DNA of 64,000 bases from Pogona vitticeps (lineage: Eukaryota > Chordata > Lepidosauria > Squamata > Agamidae), in contig NC_135785.1 in NCBI RefSeq assembly GCF_051106095.1, forward strand, positions 93,909,001-93,973,000, given 5' to 3'. The notes under the pieces are model-generated. The model was not told the DNA's origin. It saw nothing but the letters and a program-made list of their open reading frames with translations, and did no database searches. The translations under genes and the position numbers were made by a program. Below, piece after piece: positions 28,843-40,300 of this stretch (position 1 is its first letter; each line of letters starts with the position of its first letter).

Positions 28843-29396
28843 TATGGGCTACAGCTCTTACCACCACCGCCCCCCCCTCTCTCTACACACACACCTCCGC
28901 TGGGGACCAGGAAGGCCGCCCCCTCCCCAAGTCTTCCGAAAGAGCTTCCCTAGCCCTCCGGGAGGGGGAGGCTTTCCGGCCGAGAAAGGCCTTTCCGCAC
29001 CTGGGCCTGGATGTAGAGGGAGACGGCCTCTCGGGAGAGCCGGTGACGCTCCAGCAGCCGGAGGCACTTCAGCAGGTGCTCCTCGCCGGCGGAGCGCTCC
29101 TGGGTGTCGGTGTGGTTCACCCCCAGCTCGTACTCGACCACGGCCAGCTGGACGGCGCGCTGCCGCTCTCGGGCGTCGCCCTGCTCGCCGCCGCCTTCCT
29201 CGGAGCCCGGGGTTTCCTCGGCCTCGCCGGCCTCCTCGGAGCCCAGAAGCTGTTTGATGCCTTCGAGCAGCTCCCGGGCAATGTACTTGGAGCGATAGGG
29301 CTCCGTCTCGGGGTCCTTCTTGGCCTCCACGTAAGAGAGGTTGACGGCGCTGCGAAACTTCTCGCACAGCGAAGCCCACTCGGCCGGGGTCGCCAT
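9631..29396 (-). CDS. KIFBP: KIF-binding protein (KIFBP/KIF1BP/KIAA1279), whole gene, 7 coding exons
   Basis: KIFBP is a cytoplasmic, mostly helical TPR-like protein that binds the motor domains of certain kinesins and blocks their grip on microtubules; human loss causes Goldberg-Shprintzen syndrome. I placed seven coding exons on the minus strand (29001-29396, 26881-26979, 21922-22001, 21655-21838, 19216-19300, 18241-18350, 9631-10509). All introns are GT-AG and the exon phases close to one frame of 610 codons plus stop, against 621 residues in human. Runs such as [21 protein letters not shown] and KAEIARCW match the human protein as I remember it. The start is the ATG at 29394-29396 inside a CpG island. 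It lies downstream of DDX21 in the same direction, as in human. The acidic stretch in exon 1 is low-complexity and differs from human. No break was seen. Confidence 0.95.
10995..11790. repeat. minisatellite, unit ~58 bp, about 12 copies
   Basis: The core GAGCAAGCCCC(A/C)TCAGAA followed by CGTGCTGGGGCTGG and a run of A and CA recurs at 11108, 11169, 11227, 11283, 11341, 11398, 11457, 11513, 11573, 11630, 11684 and 11743, a spacing of 54-61 bases. Single precursor-like copies lie near 10929 and 10995. AGCCCC and GGGGCT in each unit can pair. Long apparent proteins from this stretch are not real. Confidence 0.9.
11033..11103. repeat. (CT)n(CA)n microsatellite
   Basis: A run of CT dinucleotides passes straight into CA dinucleotides inside element B. 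Confidence 0.95.
12467..13007 (+). repeat. 5' LTR of the Gmr1-like element
   Basis: A 541-bp direct repeat starting TGTTACATAC and ending GGGTTTGTCACA. It contains a TATATATA stretch and an AATAAA signal. It matches the 3' LTR. Confidence 0.95.
17526..18066 (+). repeat. 3' LTR of the Gmr1-like element
   Basis: Same length and ends as the 5' LTR, preceded by the purine-rich tract AAGAGGGGAGG and followed by the GCCAC duplication. Confidence 0.95.
18241..18350 (-). CDS. KIFBP: KIFBP coding exon 6
   Basis: Exon 6 is 110 bases. It reads [19 protein letters not shown], matching human HQRKGEIARCWIKYCLTLMQ, and ends in phase 0 before a GTAATT donor. Intron 5 (18351-19215) shows nothing recognisable. 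Intron 6 is the longest (10510-18240) and carries two large elements. Confidence 0.95.
19216..19300 (-). CDS. KIFBP: KIFBP coding exon 5
   Basis: Exon 5 is 85 bases, 28 codons plus one base. It reads [17 protein letters not shown], matching human LCFMEARHCLSAANVIF. The acceptor is CCCCACAG and the donor GTAAGT. Intron 4 (19301-21654) has a LINE-like AT-rich tail near 19800-19890 and otherwise nothing I could name. Confidence 0.95.
21655..21838 (-). CDS. KIFBP: KIFBP coding exon 4
   Basis: Exon 4 is 184 bases and is the best conserved part of the gene. It contains a TPR-like helical stretch ([18 protein letters not shown]) followed by [10 protein letters not shown] and [16 protein letters not shown]. 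The acceptor is TCCCCAG and the donor GTAATC. Confidence 0.96.
21922..22001 (-). CDS. KIFBP: KIFBP coding exon 3
   Basis: Exon 3 is 80 bases, 26 codons plus two bases. It encodes a linker ([22 protein letters not shown]) matching the human SPPLDPTERF...EQERSKR stretch. The acceptor is TTTTGCAG and the donor GTGTGT. The Arg codon is completed by the first base of exon 4. Confidence 0.93.
22101..22236. mobile_element. short hAT-type non-autonomous element
   Basis: Inverted ends CAGGGGTGGGGAA and TTCCCCACCCC enclose a sequence related to the common squamate repeat with CTCCATACA and TCTCCCATTAGCTCC. Related fragments lie near 2519-2629 and 21405-21490. Flanking 8-mers agree only partly. Confidence 0.55.
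22962..23674. mobile_element. Tigger-like element C
   Basis: Inverted ends CAGTGGGGTCTCAACTTA and AAGTCGAGACCCCACTG, TA on both sides, 713 bp, in KIFBP intron 2. It belongs to a subfamily (GTCTCGACTT ends) shared with element G. Confidence 0.8.
23704..23780 (+). repeat. LINE 3' tail (L2/CR1-type)
   Basis: GCCGCCTAGAGTGGTC...GGCGGGGTATAAAT followed by AAATAAATAAATA, the usual squamate LINE tail. A near copy lies at 48415-48478. Confidence 0.5.
25431..26562 (-). mobile_element. CR1 LINE, 5' truncated
   Basis: Minus-strand frames show CR1 reverse transcriptase: [30 protein letters not shown] and [10 protein letters not shown], then [20 protein letters not shown] with [11 protein letters not shown], then [17 protein letters not shown]. 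The frames are broken. The 3' end (TTGGAAGAGACCACAGG on the plus strand) is at the left. It lies in KIFBP intron 2. Confidence 0.9.
26881..26979 (-). CDS. KIFBP: KIFBP coding exon 2
   Basis: Exon 2 has 33 codons in phase 0 at both ends. It reads [14 protein letters not shown]... to ...YNQYMKE, nearly the same as human. The acceptor is TTTTATAG and the donor GTAATG. Intron 2 (22002-26880) holds a 5'-truncated CR1 LINE, a Tigger-like element, an L2-type tail and a short hAT element. Confidence 0.95.
27215..27425 (-). mobile_element. Sauria-type SINE, diverged
   Basis: Read on the minus strand it has TGCATTGGATAGA, a B-box-like region and a 3' part GTCGCTATAAGTC...GACTTGATAGCAC, related to the Bov-B tail of Sauria SINEs. 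Confidence 0.55.
27903..28222. mobile_element. hAT-Charlie non-autonomous element, OC1-like ends
   Basis: The left end CAGTGATGGCGAACCTATGG and right end AGGTTTGCTTCCACTG are inverted. Target duplications GCCTAGTC (27895-27902) and GCCTAGGC (28223-28230) agree at 7 of 8 bases. The left end resembles OposCharlie1 (OC1). Confidence 0.75.
28644..28841. repeat. interrupted (GT)n microsatellite next to KIFBP exon 1
   Basis: Three GT blocks, each preceded by the same segment GAGCACGGGACAC (28632, 28699, 28750), so a GT array has been duplicated together with its flank. It starts about 160 bases inside intron 1. Confidence 0.95.
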
Positions 29397-29560
29397 CTTC
29401 TCTCCGGCCAGCGGACCCGGTCGGCGCCCGCCTTCGGGACGCCCTTAAAGTACTGCGCAGGCGCGGGCCGAGGAGACGCGCGGAGCCATCCTTCCCCACC
29501 TCCTGCCAGCCTCGCGTCGGCGCCCGGGGCTTCTTTTCCCACAGTTAAAATGGAGTCACG
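28900..29560 (-). promoter_or_regulatory. KIFBP: CpG-rich promoter region of KIFBP
   Basis: A dense run of CG dinucleotides covers exon 1 and about 150 bases upstream of the start codon, while the sequence on both sides is AT-rich. It looks like a typical CpG-island promoter. No TATA box is obvious. Limits are judged by eye. Confidence 0.6.
29001..29396 (-). CDS. KIFBP: KIFBP coding exon 1
   Basis: Exon 1 holds 132 codons from the start ATG (29394-29396) to ...SLYIQAQ, then a GTGCGG donor, phase 0. It carries the conserved N-terminal part ([32 protein letters not shown]). A Glu/Gly-rich insert lies near residues 50-75. Intron 1 (26980-29000) contains a long GT array close to the donor and an OC1-like hAT element. 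Confidence 0.95.
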
Positions 29561-32500
29561 ACGAAGGGAACGAGAAGCGGCAACAGGATGGAAGGAAACT
29601 GCAATACAGAACGAAGAGGCAGGGCGAGGAGAGGATGTGTCTCAGGAATGCTGTTGGGACTACAGCTCCCATCATTCCTTGCCGTTGGCAAGGACGATAG
29701 GAACTGGAACTCTTGAGTCTTTGGAGGACTTGGCCTCAAAAGGCCAAGGAATCGCGCGAGACGCCGTTGTCGCGTCCCGTGAAAACTTGTGAAGATGCCT
29801 CTTTAAAAGCTTATTATCAAGATGGAGGTCCACTATACATGAAGGAGCTTTAAAATCCTTCCCACGAATGTAAGAGGCGATACAGTACCTTTATTTAGAC
29901 CAGCCATTCTCAACCTTTTTTAAAAACCTTTGTAAAACACAATAGGAAACAGTACCGAAGAACTACTCTGGGCGGCTAACAGTTAAAAACACTATTTTCC
30001 ATCCCCAACCACAAAAAATATGGGGTAGTTTCCAGTCTGAGGTCCTCTCCAAATGTGCCAACACCCCCCCACACACACACACTGCAGGGCACGTTATCTT
30101 AGTATGCAAAGGCTCCATAGACTGGATTTGGTTGTAGTTGCTTAAGAAGAAATAGATTTTCCAAGTGTTTAAAGGTGGATTATGAAGTAGACAGTTTCTT
30201 CCTTGACCACATCAAGCAAAGGCGTGTTGTCTACATGATGTAGACAGGAGTGGCAGCATCCTTGTTTATCTAATCATAAAGAGGATCAAATTTGGGTGAG
30301 GGGGCATTGAACCTCTAACTAATGGGACTTTGCCATTCTTAGCATTAGATCGGAAGACTGACATCTCCCACTTTCTATTCTGGGGAGGTAACCTGTATAT
30401 GAAGTTTCCTGACAACTCATTGTCTGAATTAGAGGCAGTGGAATGGGAATCCTGATTGCTGAATGTTCTTTTTCCATACTGTACTTCAAGGCCTTGGAAT
30501 GCTTCCCAGAAGCAATTTTCCACAAATCTTGCTGATTTGGAAGAATTATTTTGACTTGCTTTGTTGATTGTAGGTTAGGCTACAATTGTTAAGAGTCCTT
30601 GGCTGACTAGAGAACTAGAGGAGGGAAACTAGAGGGTGTCTTTTGCTTTTTTAATGTATTTGGTTTCAAAAGTGAAAGTTAAAAGCCATCTCGGGATGTA
30701 GTTAACTGCCAGTGTTGAGATTGTTTAGCTGACTGGATGGGTGACCAAGGTGTATGTTTGCAGCTATGTTTATGTATGGTGGCTATACCTGGTGGATGAC
30801 TTGAAAGGTGGTAAGATACTGTACAGTGTTATGTGGAGGAAAAAAGCTCTCAACTTATTATAGCAAAGGTGTATGTATTAAAACTCAGCTACAGCAATTT
30901 CTTGTAAAATAGTTTTTAAAGCCCTATTAGCTGCAAGCTAAGGGCAACTGCCTGATTTTGTAAAATGCAGTGTTTTTAAATTTTGTAACTAGGATCTCCA
31001 CACCAAGTGTTCCTTTGTATTGCAATAATGTGATGTGTATGAAAAGGTCAGGGCTGGAGTCTGAAAGGGGCTAATATTGTAAAACTAAGAACTCATGACA
31101 GAAGTATTCCGCTCTCTTTAAAACTGTTACTGGTATCACTAGTTTTTTTTAAAAAGAAAGAAAACTAGAATATGTAAATATGTGTGGAAGACTCAGCGAC
31201 TTCAGGTGGTATAAAGAAGTGATGGGCAGACTAAGCCTGTGGAATCTACTTTTGTTTTTAACCAGATGCCCATGGCTCACTAGTAAAGCCTGGCTCAAGA
31301 GGAACATACTCTCAAAAGTACCATATTTTTCCCTGTATAGTATACTTTTGTCTAAAATCTTTAGATTAAAAATTGAGGGTTGCCTTATACATGGAAGGAG
31401 GGCAAAGGAATCAAAACGCTTTGATCCCTACTTTCTCCCTCCACTTTTTTTGCAAGTGGAGGGGTTTGATGATTCCTGCTTTCCCCATCCACTTTCTTGT
31501 GAAGAAAATACAGGGGGAAAGCGCTTTGATCCCTGCCTTCCCCCTCCACTTGCTAAGCCCCGCTTAGATTTCTTAATTTGGGGTTAGAAAAGTGTGTGGG
31601 GGGGGTTAATACAGAGGGGCATCTTATACACGGAAAAATAGTTAATTCTGCACGTAGAAATCTGAGCACAAAAACTGAATGCTGCTTCCTGCCCTGCCCT
31701 TCCATGTAACAGTTCAGAATCTCTCAAACCTACTCTATTTCTGCAGTATTACCTTTGGTGATAGTAATGAAGTCATTTTTTAGCTGTGCATTGGAAGCAG
31801 CCTAGGTAAAAGCATTTTGTCCAAAATCTTACTGTGTTTATGTAAGTACACAACCTACCACATTTAATTGTTGGTAACTGCTGAGGTACTAGGATACCTC
31901 AATTGTGGAACTGGGTAGGGGACTAGGCAGACAAGATGCTTGTTAGTACCATATGAATTAGCTGCAGCAAAACATATGTGAAGACAAACAGGACTAGCCT
32001 TTACAAATTAAGGAATATATGAATATAAGCATTAATGTTATCTTCCAGGGCTTAGAAGAAATGTATTAAAATTTAGCACACCAGTTACCATTTTTATTTT
32101 TATGTTACAAATCATCCAATGCTGTTATTCACCCCAATTAATGTAACAGCATTGGATGGTTGGTAATACCAAAATAAACATGACTGTGCCATTAACTTGA
32201 TTATTGCTTTGCCCTACAAAAAAAGGGTTGTGTGGTGCTTAGTTGTGTAAATTGTGTTGATATATGTAAAGTTGGTGACATAATTATTGTAGAGTTTATA
32301 AGGAGAGTGCGCATGTGACAGGACAGGCTGAGTGTGGAGCATGGAATGTTAGTAAGATTGGTTTAGACTGGCTGAGTAGAAGGAAGGTAATATCTGAGAA
32401 GACTGAAGAGTGGGGAGATAATAAATTTTTGAGTAAAACAACATTTTACTGAAATAGTTTCTGCAATAAGTTACTTAATTTAGTTCAAGCAAAACAACAT

Positions 32501-34166
32501 AGTGTGTTGAGGATTGGTCCTGAGGTGGGAAGTGGCGTCAAGGTTTGACATCTTGCATGTATAGAATGCTGAAATAATTAAGGGGAGTGTAAAAAAGCAA
32601 CCTTGAATAATGTTCACGGTGCTTAAATAAATGAGGTTTTGAACAGCTGAATGCTACAAGTCACTGCAAAACTACTAGCTAACTCTCCATCAAAGACATC
32701 ACAGGAAAAGGAAGGTCAATGTAAAATAACACTGCCTCACAAAGAATCTCTTTCCTAGCAAATCTGAACATATGTAAGGAACTAAAACAAAAAATATAAT
32801 GGATTTTTTAAAAAAACCCTCCTACTTAGAGTACTGAAATGTGAAAATAGCAAATTGGTGTCTTACAGAGATGAAGTGCCAGCAATCTCCTGACATGTAC
32901 CTAAGCAGAAGCATACCCAAGCAAATTACTAAATTACTATGCAACCTGTCTGCTACTACAGTAGGTGTTCTGGGGAACAAGTCAAAATATAAACAATATA
33001 CCCAACTGCCACATCAGTTTGCTAGCTTGGCAAAACAATGTAGATTCTTACAAAAAAATTCAAGAGTTGTCTTTCATAAACTACCAGTTTGCTACCCCAG
33101 CAAGTTCCAGTTGTATACAAATGAAAGGAAAATAAACAAATAGGAGAAAGAGAAATATAGGGATGCAAGAGAAACATGCTACACTCATCAGATACGAACA
33201 TAGGCACTAGGCATGCAGCAGCAGGATTCATTTCCAGAAGCTGGCAACACATAAAAATAAATCATGGCTTTCCCTCTATGGATTCAACTTGTTTGGCTGG
33301 GCGGGAACACTGTTAAATATTTTGTTTCGTACCTCAATGTGCTTAAAAGCTAAGAAATGTATTTTATTTTCATTTTGTTTTTTTTACTTTTTAAAACACT
33401 GATATTTTAAGAAATATGCTTTTTAAGGGCACCTGCTCAAGCTCCAGGCTCCTATATTTTGGAACTGAAATATGATTCAGTTCTTATCTGTCACCTATAG
33501 TTAAAAGCTTATAATTGGAATATATTTTTCTGACTTAAGTATATTGTCTGCAACTTAAGTTCAGCCTTCATGCATTTTTAAGCTTCGGCACCTATAGCTT
33601 TTTCACTGCTGCAAGTTTAATTTCTGTATAACTGAAATGTATCTAACATGTTTTCAATAATTATTGGATTTTTGTTATTCTATGGAAGTCTAGTCATGCA
33701 AGTCTGCTTTTTTCTTTTCTGTCAGGTGTATCTAGGTTAACTCCTTAACACATTATTTCAGTTTCTAGAATTCCAGCTAAGTGGCCAGCTGCAAGAAATA
33801 AAAATGTCTTTAGAATTATGCATGTAATCTTTAGCCCTATTCTTGCCATACAACACTCTCAACTCACTGTCTGCTCATTTCTTTCACTAATAGCTTTAGT
33901 TAGAACAAGGTGTTGCTTTGGTTTGTGATGTTAGTGCAAACAAAAAAAGCTGCAATGACAAACCGCCCTTACGCCTAATCCTATGACTTTATATTCCAGA
34001 ACACTTAATTCTTGTTTCTTTTTAACATGAGAGTTTGGCAGTAATATCTGTATGAATTTTTTTAAAAAGTTAATATGGCAATAAAGGCAAACAGGAAAGT
34101 GTAAATTAACTTTACTTCTGATAAAACAAATAACTAGTCCCATTTATATTTGACATTAACAAATTA
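29561..34166. other. intergenic region between DDX21 and KIFBP
   Basis: About 4.6 kb without coding exons. It contains a hAT-type fragment near 29640-29700 (ACTACAGCTCCCATCATTCC), a palindromic MITE (31321-31640) and a small hairpin (32113-32158). The rest is AT-rich with nothing recognised. Confidence 0.6.
31321..31640. mobile_element. palindromic MITE
   Basis: The left end CCATATTTTTCCCTGTATA and right end TTATACACGGAAAAATA are inverted, with TA at the left edge. It is non-coding. The superfamily is uncertain, possibly Tc1/mariner. Confidence 0.6.
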
Positions 34167-34397
34167 TCAAAAAGCCCGGTCAAAGTTTCGTTTTTGGCCC
34201 CTGTTTCTGAATCTATCATGTCTGTTGGAGCCACCACCTCGTCTTCTGTTTCTGAAATCAGAGCCGCCGCCACCTCGTCGTCCATTTCTGAATTCTGAAG
34301 CACCTCCACCGCGGCCGCCCTCATTCAGTGATTCTTCAAGCTCAGGCAATTCGGTTGCCACAGAAAGTTGCCAGCGTCTTGTGTCTTGCCAGGTTTG
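34167..34397 (-). CDS. DDX21: DDX21 coding exon 15 (RGG-rich tail)
   Basis: The last exon has 76 codons plus a TGA stop at 34167-34169. It reads [20 protein letters not shown], then an imperfect Gly/Arg array ([26 protein letters not shown]) and ends [10 protein letters not shown]. The array replaces the FRGQR repeats of mammals. Intron 14 (34398-36418) contains a CR1 3' end, a hairpin and a tRNA-type SINE. Confidence 0.95.
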   Translation of the reverse strand, partial: QTWQDTRRWQLSVATELPELEESLNEGGRGGGASEFRNGRRGGGGSDFRNRRRGGGSNRHDRFRNRGQKRNFDRAF

Positions 34398-37300
34398 CTA
34401 ATAAAAAACAAGTTTCACATGACTCATCTACAGCCAACATGATTTACTATCCCTACAGAATATAAAGGATAACTGTTTTTGAGCCACACAGAATGTTTTT
34501 GAGCTACACAGAAAAATATATACAATATATTTTTCTGTGTAGCTCAAAAACAGTATACAATATATTTTTAATGGAAATGCAAAACATAGAATCACAGCAT
34601 AATGGAGCTGGAAGGGGCCTCTAAGACCATTAAGTCCAACCCCCTGCTTAATACAGGAATCCAAAGCAAAATATGTTTGAAAGATGGTTGTCTGATTTTC
34701 TCTTGAATGCTGCACAGAGCTGGTGAGTGCGCTGGGCTGATTCTGGGGAGAGGGAACAGACCACCATGGCACCTGTGCTGCCACGCTTCATATTCATGTC
34801 CTCAAGGATATGAATACAAAGCTCCCATCTCTAGTTGGTGGTAACAAGGGATATGGTACCATCTCACCAAATAAACAATCTTCCCAAGGGAATTAGTTTA
34901 CCTGTTTGTCTTCTGGCAATCAATGAAAGGTATTTTTATTTGGCCTGGCTTTCTGTTTACTGTAAATATTAGCTATTTACTATTATTATTGCAGTATTCC
35001 TTCAATTTAGTATTCCTGCACTTGTACAGTGTACAATTTCGTATTCCGGTACTTGTATAGTGTTGCCTTGCTTTGACAATGCTGTCAGCACCACCAACAT
35101 AATCTCTATCACTTTTTCATTTAAAAAAGACCCAAGATGTTTTAACATTTAAAAATAGAAAAGTTAAAAATAACAGCCAATTTGTAGTATGATACAGGCC
35201 CCAAGAGGGCTTCACTTTATAGAAGTCCAAAGGGGAAAGGTAACTGAAAGGCAATTTCTTACCACTACTCTGAGAGACAGCCAATTACCAAAGGTCAGAA
35301 TCCTACTACCTTAAGCATCTGCATAAGGCTAACTATGCAAACAATTTTACTGCTTTATTCCTAGGTTCCCAACCTTTGTTACTCGGATGTTTTTGAACTG
35401 CAACTCCCAGAAACCCCAGCCAGCACAGTTGGTGGTGAAGGCTTCTGGGAGTTGCAGTCCACAACTCCTGAGTAAGCCAAGGTTGAGAACCAGTGCAAGA
35501 TGACCAGCTGTCATACTACCCTGCATCTGCTGGCCACATGAACAACTGCATACTCTGCAAAGCCAGAGGGAAGACTGCTTGCACAAAACTGCCCTTAAAA
35601 ATGTGGTAGTCCAACCACATCTGTTTGAGCAGTGGTATATCTTAATAAAGAAATAACTAAGGAAAAATAATTTAGGAAACATGGTGGAGAGGGATGCCCA
35701 TGTCTTCAAATTAATTAATTTTACTAAGGAAGAATATAAAGATTGATAAAAGAAGAAGAAATGAGTACATGAAATGTAAAAGAAAAGAAAAATGCTTGTT
35801 GGCATATACACTTACTAATGCAAAGAGAGTTAAGGGCCACTCTGGCATTCTGTGGAGCTTCCTGAGTTAGCTGAAGTACCACAAAAGCACAGAACAAATG
35901 TTCCATTTTTAACGTATAACCCAATCTGTATGAGAGCCAGTCTAGCAGAATGGATGGAGTGAGATCTGGGTTCAAATCTCACTTGGCCATGTAAACTCAT
36001 AGCATGTATATGTGTCCTTGAATTTCTCATACATCTCAAAAAACCCATTAGGGTTGCCATACATTGGAAGAAACATAGCACATAAGAATGACAATCAGTA
36101 CAGCCATGAATGAAAACAAACTACTGATATAAAGTTGTACATACTGTATGTCAGAAGACAGAGGGGATGCGGCTAGTGTTTTTCTGCCCAATAACCTTGT
36201 TGGAATTAAAGGAGGCTTGCTAGCATGTGTTTTGAGAGGAGTTTATGTCAAGTTGTTCTGGATGAGTGTACAGGAATTGTCAGATGACAGATTTTCAGAG
36301 TGCAGATCTGCACGGTAACTTAAACTCCCGATTTTGGTACTGACTCAGATATAGGTTTCTCAATTTAAGTACATTTTGATGATAAAGACTGGTGAAAACT
36401 TAGTAAGTAAGAGCTCACCTGTATTTTACTTAGTTCAGCCACAGGAATATCAAAACACGCACCCTAAATACAAAAGAGATGCATCACTATTAAAACACTT
36501 ATTTGAATCAGTCTTTGCAAAACAAGGCACACTTATTGTATACAGCGGTGCCTCGCAAGACGAATGCCTCACTGGATAAAAAACTCGCAAGACAAATGGT
36601 TTTGGTGATGGGGTTGATGACTCACAAGACGTTCCTACGGCCTTGCTTCGCAAGACGAATGTTTTGCATTTTTTTTGTCCCTGCCTCATGTTTGCTGATT
36701 TTTAAATGTTTTTCTGTGATGTTTAAAAAGTTAAAGTCTTTTGATTAAAATTTTTGAAATCATCTGCACAATATGTATGGCATTAAAGAGCACTTAATAA
36801 AACCTTTGTAAACCAAATTTGACTTTGTTCTGACTGTTTTTGCCCATAGGATTAATTGGATTTTAATGCATTCCTACAGGAAAACGTGTTTCAGAAGACA
36901 ATTTTTTTGCAAGGCAACATTAACCGCAGAACAAATTAAATTCGTCTTGCGAGGCACCACTGTATTTAAGCAGCAAAGCATTTAAGCAGCATTTTAAATT
37001 GCCTGTCTTGCCACTCACTATATGCCTACTGCATTTATCAACCAAATCCTCTTGTGTTAGTTCAGGAAAATTATTTCACCTACAATGGCAGACTGCCACT
37101 AATTAAATAACTTACTGTTTGATTCTTCACTGGTTAAACAAAAGCACACAGAATGTGAGCTAGGTGGCTTAGCATGCAACCTGGAATGGAAGTCCAAAAA
37201 AATGGACTTTTAATTCCAATTTTGCACTGAGGGTGATATCATTCCTTTTATCAGTATACAGTGATGCCTTGCATTGCAACGTTAATTCGTTCCGCAAAAA

Positions 37301-40300
37301 TCGCTGCAGAACGAAAACGTTGCAATGCGAAATGAAAAAGCTCATAGAAACGCATTGAAACGTGATTAATACGTTCCTATGGGCTTAAAACTCACAGTTC
37401 AGTGAAGATGCTCCATAGCGCAGCCATTTCTGGTGCCTCTTAAACGAGGAATCCGTCCCAGAAAACAGCGGGCGGCCATTTTGCTTGCCCAGTGGCCATT
37501 TTGAAACCGTTGATCAGCTCTTAAAAAATCATCGTTTTGCGAAGAATCGGTAGCTGAAGCAGGGAACCGATCGCAAAGCAAAATTCCCCCATAGGGAACA
37601 TTGCAAAGCGATCGCTTTTGTGATCGCAAAAAGTTCATCGCAATGCGGTTTCGTCGCTAAATGGAGCGCCCGTTAAACGAGGCACCACTGTAATTTACAA
37701 ATGAGGATTTTGGCTATTCAAAAGAGTCAGGCCAAGGGAACTAGTCCCAGTGAATGCTGAATGAATTACTTTACAGTCCAGTTTGCCTTGTTATAATACT
37801 GGATCACAAGTGAAATGCAAAAGGATGACTAAATCTAGGACATGCTCATGACAAGTGATGAAAATCAGCAGTAAATTTGTTAAATTGCATAATCTACCCA
37901 AAATAAAAACTTCTCTTTCAAACTACAGACTCAAATAGCTACCTTTACTTTTGAACATTAAACTATACAAAACCATGTAGCTTCTAATTCATAGCTGTCC
38001 TATGTTTCTCTTGACTATACTGGAAAAGTAGGAGAGCTAAACAACTGGCAATTATTTGCAGTGCCATTACCTGTACTTCCCCAAAGAGACCCAAAGCTTT
38101 CTTAAACAATACTACCCACATAAAACCCAAAATCTGTACTCTTTATATTATCAGATTACATAAATAGGAAACGCTAATCCCATAAAACACCAAATAAATA
38201 GCTACATTTGCACATAGCATGTTTAACCAATCAAACTGTGTCTATGGTCAGCCGGTCTGCTAAAAAAGGCAGGGTCAGTCAGGAGTCAGCTAGTATTGGT
38301 GGGAGAGTCAATTAGATACCCATACGATATGTGGACTGTGATAGGGACTGATACAGCTAACAATAATAGCTACAAAATGCAATGACAATCTTTCTTACCG
38401 TCTTCCCTTTAAGAAAACGCATTCTGTAAACTTTGTTGTCAATGTCCTCACCCAGCTGCTCTTTCAGACCTCGCCAAGCATAGCCAATAGTGTGCATTTC
38501 TGTTGAGCACTGAAGTACCATGGTCACATAACCCTGAACAAAAGCAAGGAATTATACATATTCAGGAAAAAGTGATATATGGGTGGTACTCAACATATTT
38601 TTACAAAGAAACACTGGACCATTTTCCAGCAAAAACCTGTAAAATGTTGTTTCTGACATATAATGGAAGACAATAAAGTCACTGATTAGATCCATTTCTA
38701 AATACAAACTACAGAAGAGTAGACAACATTTTCTTCTCATTTTAGAGCCTAGAGTACACAAACATTTCTTCTTGTTTTGGAGTCTACTACTTATAGCAGG
38801 GACACAATTATATCATCCAATAGAGGTTTGGGAATTAGAACATGAGGATACCCCAACATATAGTAGATTCAAACCCAGAGACACCTGAGCTGTCAGCGAC
38901 ATCAGAAAAAAGTCTCATGCAGTAATAACTCTTTCTCAGATGAATGTTTATGCTTAATAAAATCCAAATGTATCTAATATTCTGTAATAGTTTCTCAGTG
39001 GCAGGCTAGTTTGATAATCCATTTCTATAAAGCACCTTATGCTAGCAGAGGCACATTCTTAAACAGATTAGCTTTAGCAAGTTATTCCTAGCACTGAAAT
39101 CATGCTTAATACCCATTAATGGGGGCAGGGATGATAATTTGCTTCCAAAGGGTGCATACTATCAAGTGTAACAGAAAAGATAAAATGCTGGATGTGACAG
39201 GCCTTTGATCTAATCCATCACACTGCTTCTTATGTTTGTTATTTCTTAACTGTGGTCAAATTGTTGTAGCTATGCTGGCCCTTTAGGAAACTATATTAGT
39301 AGATACACATTCAAATCATGAGAAAAACAATGTGTCGGTTTCCTTGATGATCATGCAAACTGCACAGAAGCCTTCTAGGCATGTTTAGAAAAGTTATGAT
39401 ACTCGTAAAGACCCGTTTAAATCCTGTATTTACCGCATCAGAATTAAGTAAAGAACGCTGCTCAATGGAAGTGGCTCCTGAAATGTGAGCCAATGCTGCT
39501 GCCAGAGCTTCCACTGCTCCTTTCTCCTCTATCAGTTGTTCAGCAGACTTTCTGAAGTAATCAATGGCAGATGGAGGAACAGCATCCAAAGACCTGAATA
39601 AAAATACTAGATCTTAGTGTGCACAAAGTCACAACAATAGGAGTGTCTATTTTACAACTGTAGAACTAAGAAAAAAAAACTTTATACAGTCGTGCCCCGC
39701 TCAATGACTGCCTCGCTTAACGAGGAAATCGCTTTACGATGAGGTTTTTGTGATCGCAAAACGATGGTTTAAATGGGGGAATTTCACTTGGCGATGATTG
39801 GTTCCCTGCTTCAGGAACCGATTTTCGCTTTACGACAAACAGCTGATCGTCGGGTTTCAAAATAGCCGCCGGCTGAAGAAAATGCCCCCCCCTCGCTGTT
39901 TTCTAGGACGGATTCCTCACTTTACAGGTACCGAAAATGGCCGCCCTATGGAGGATCTTCGCTGGACGAGCAGGTATTCAGCCCACTGGAACGCATTGAG
40001 CGGTTTTCAATGTGTTTCAATGGGCTTTTTTATTTCATTTGACGACATTTTCGCTCTACATCGATTTCGCTGGAACGAATTAACGTCGTCAAACGAGGCA
40101 CCACTGTACACTTAAGTAGCTATCCAAAGAACACTTACTAAAATTATTCCCAGGGAGAATTAAGATTATAGCTCTGGAATGCTAGGATTATCATTCAGGA
40201 AAAAAGTTCAGATCAAATCAATAGAAACCCACTTACTTTTCCCAGCTGACCAAAGACTCATTACATTCCCAAAAGAGATTTTCTTAACCACAATACACAA

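Noticed and set aside
28490-29792. Open frames over the GT array and the KIFBP CpG island
   Set aside because: Repetitive Cys-Val or Thr-His translations and GC-driven open frames; only the KIFBP exon 1 frame (29001-29396, minus) is supported.
32230-32560. Possible solo LTR (TATAAGG-like box, AATAAA, TG...CA-like edges)
   Set aside because: No clear ends, partner copy or target duplication could be found.
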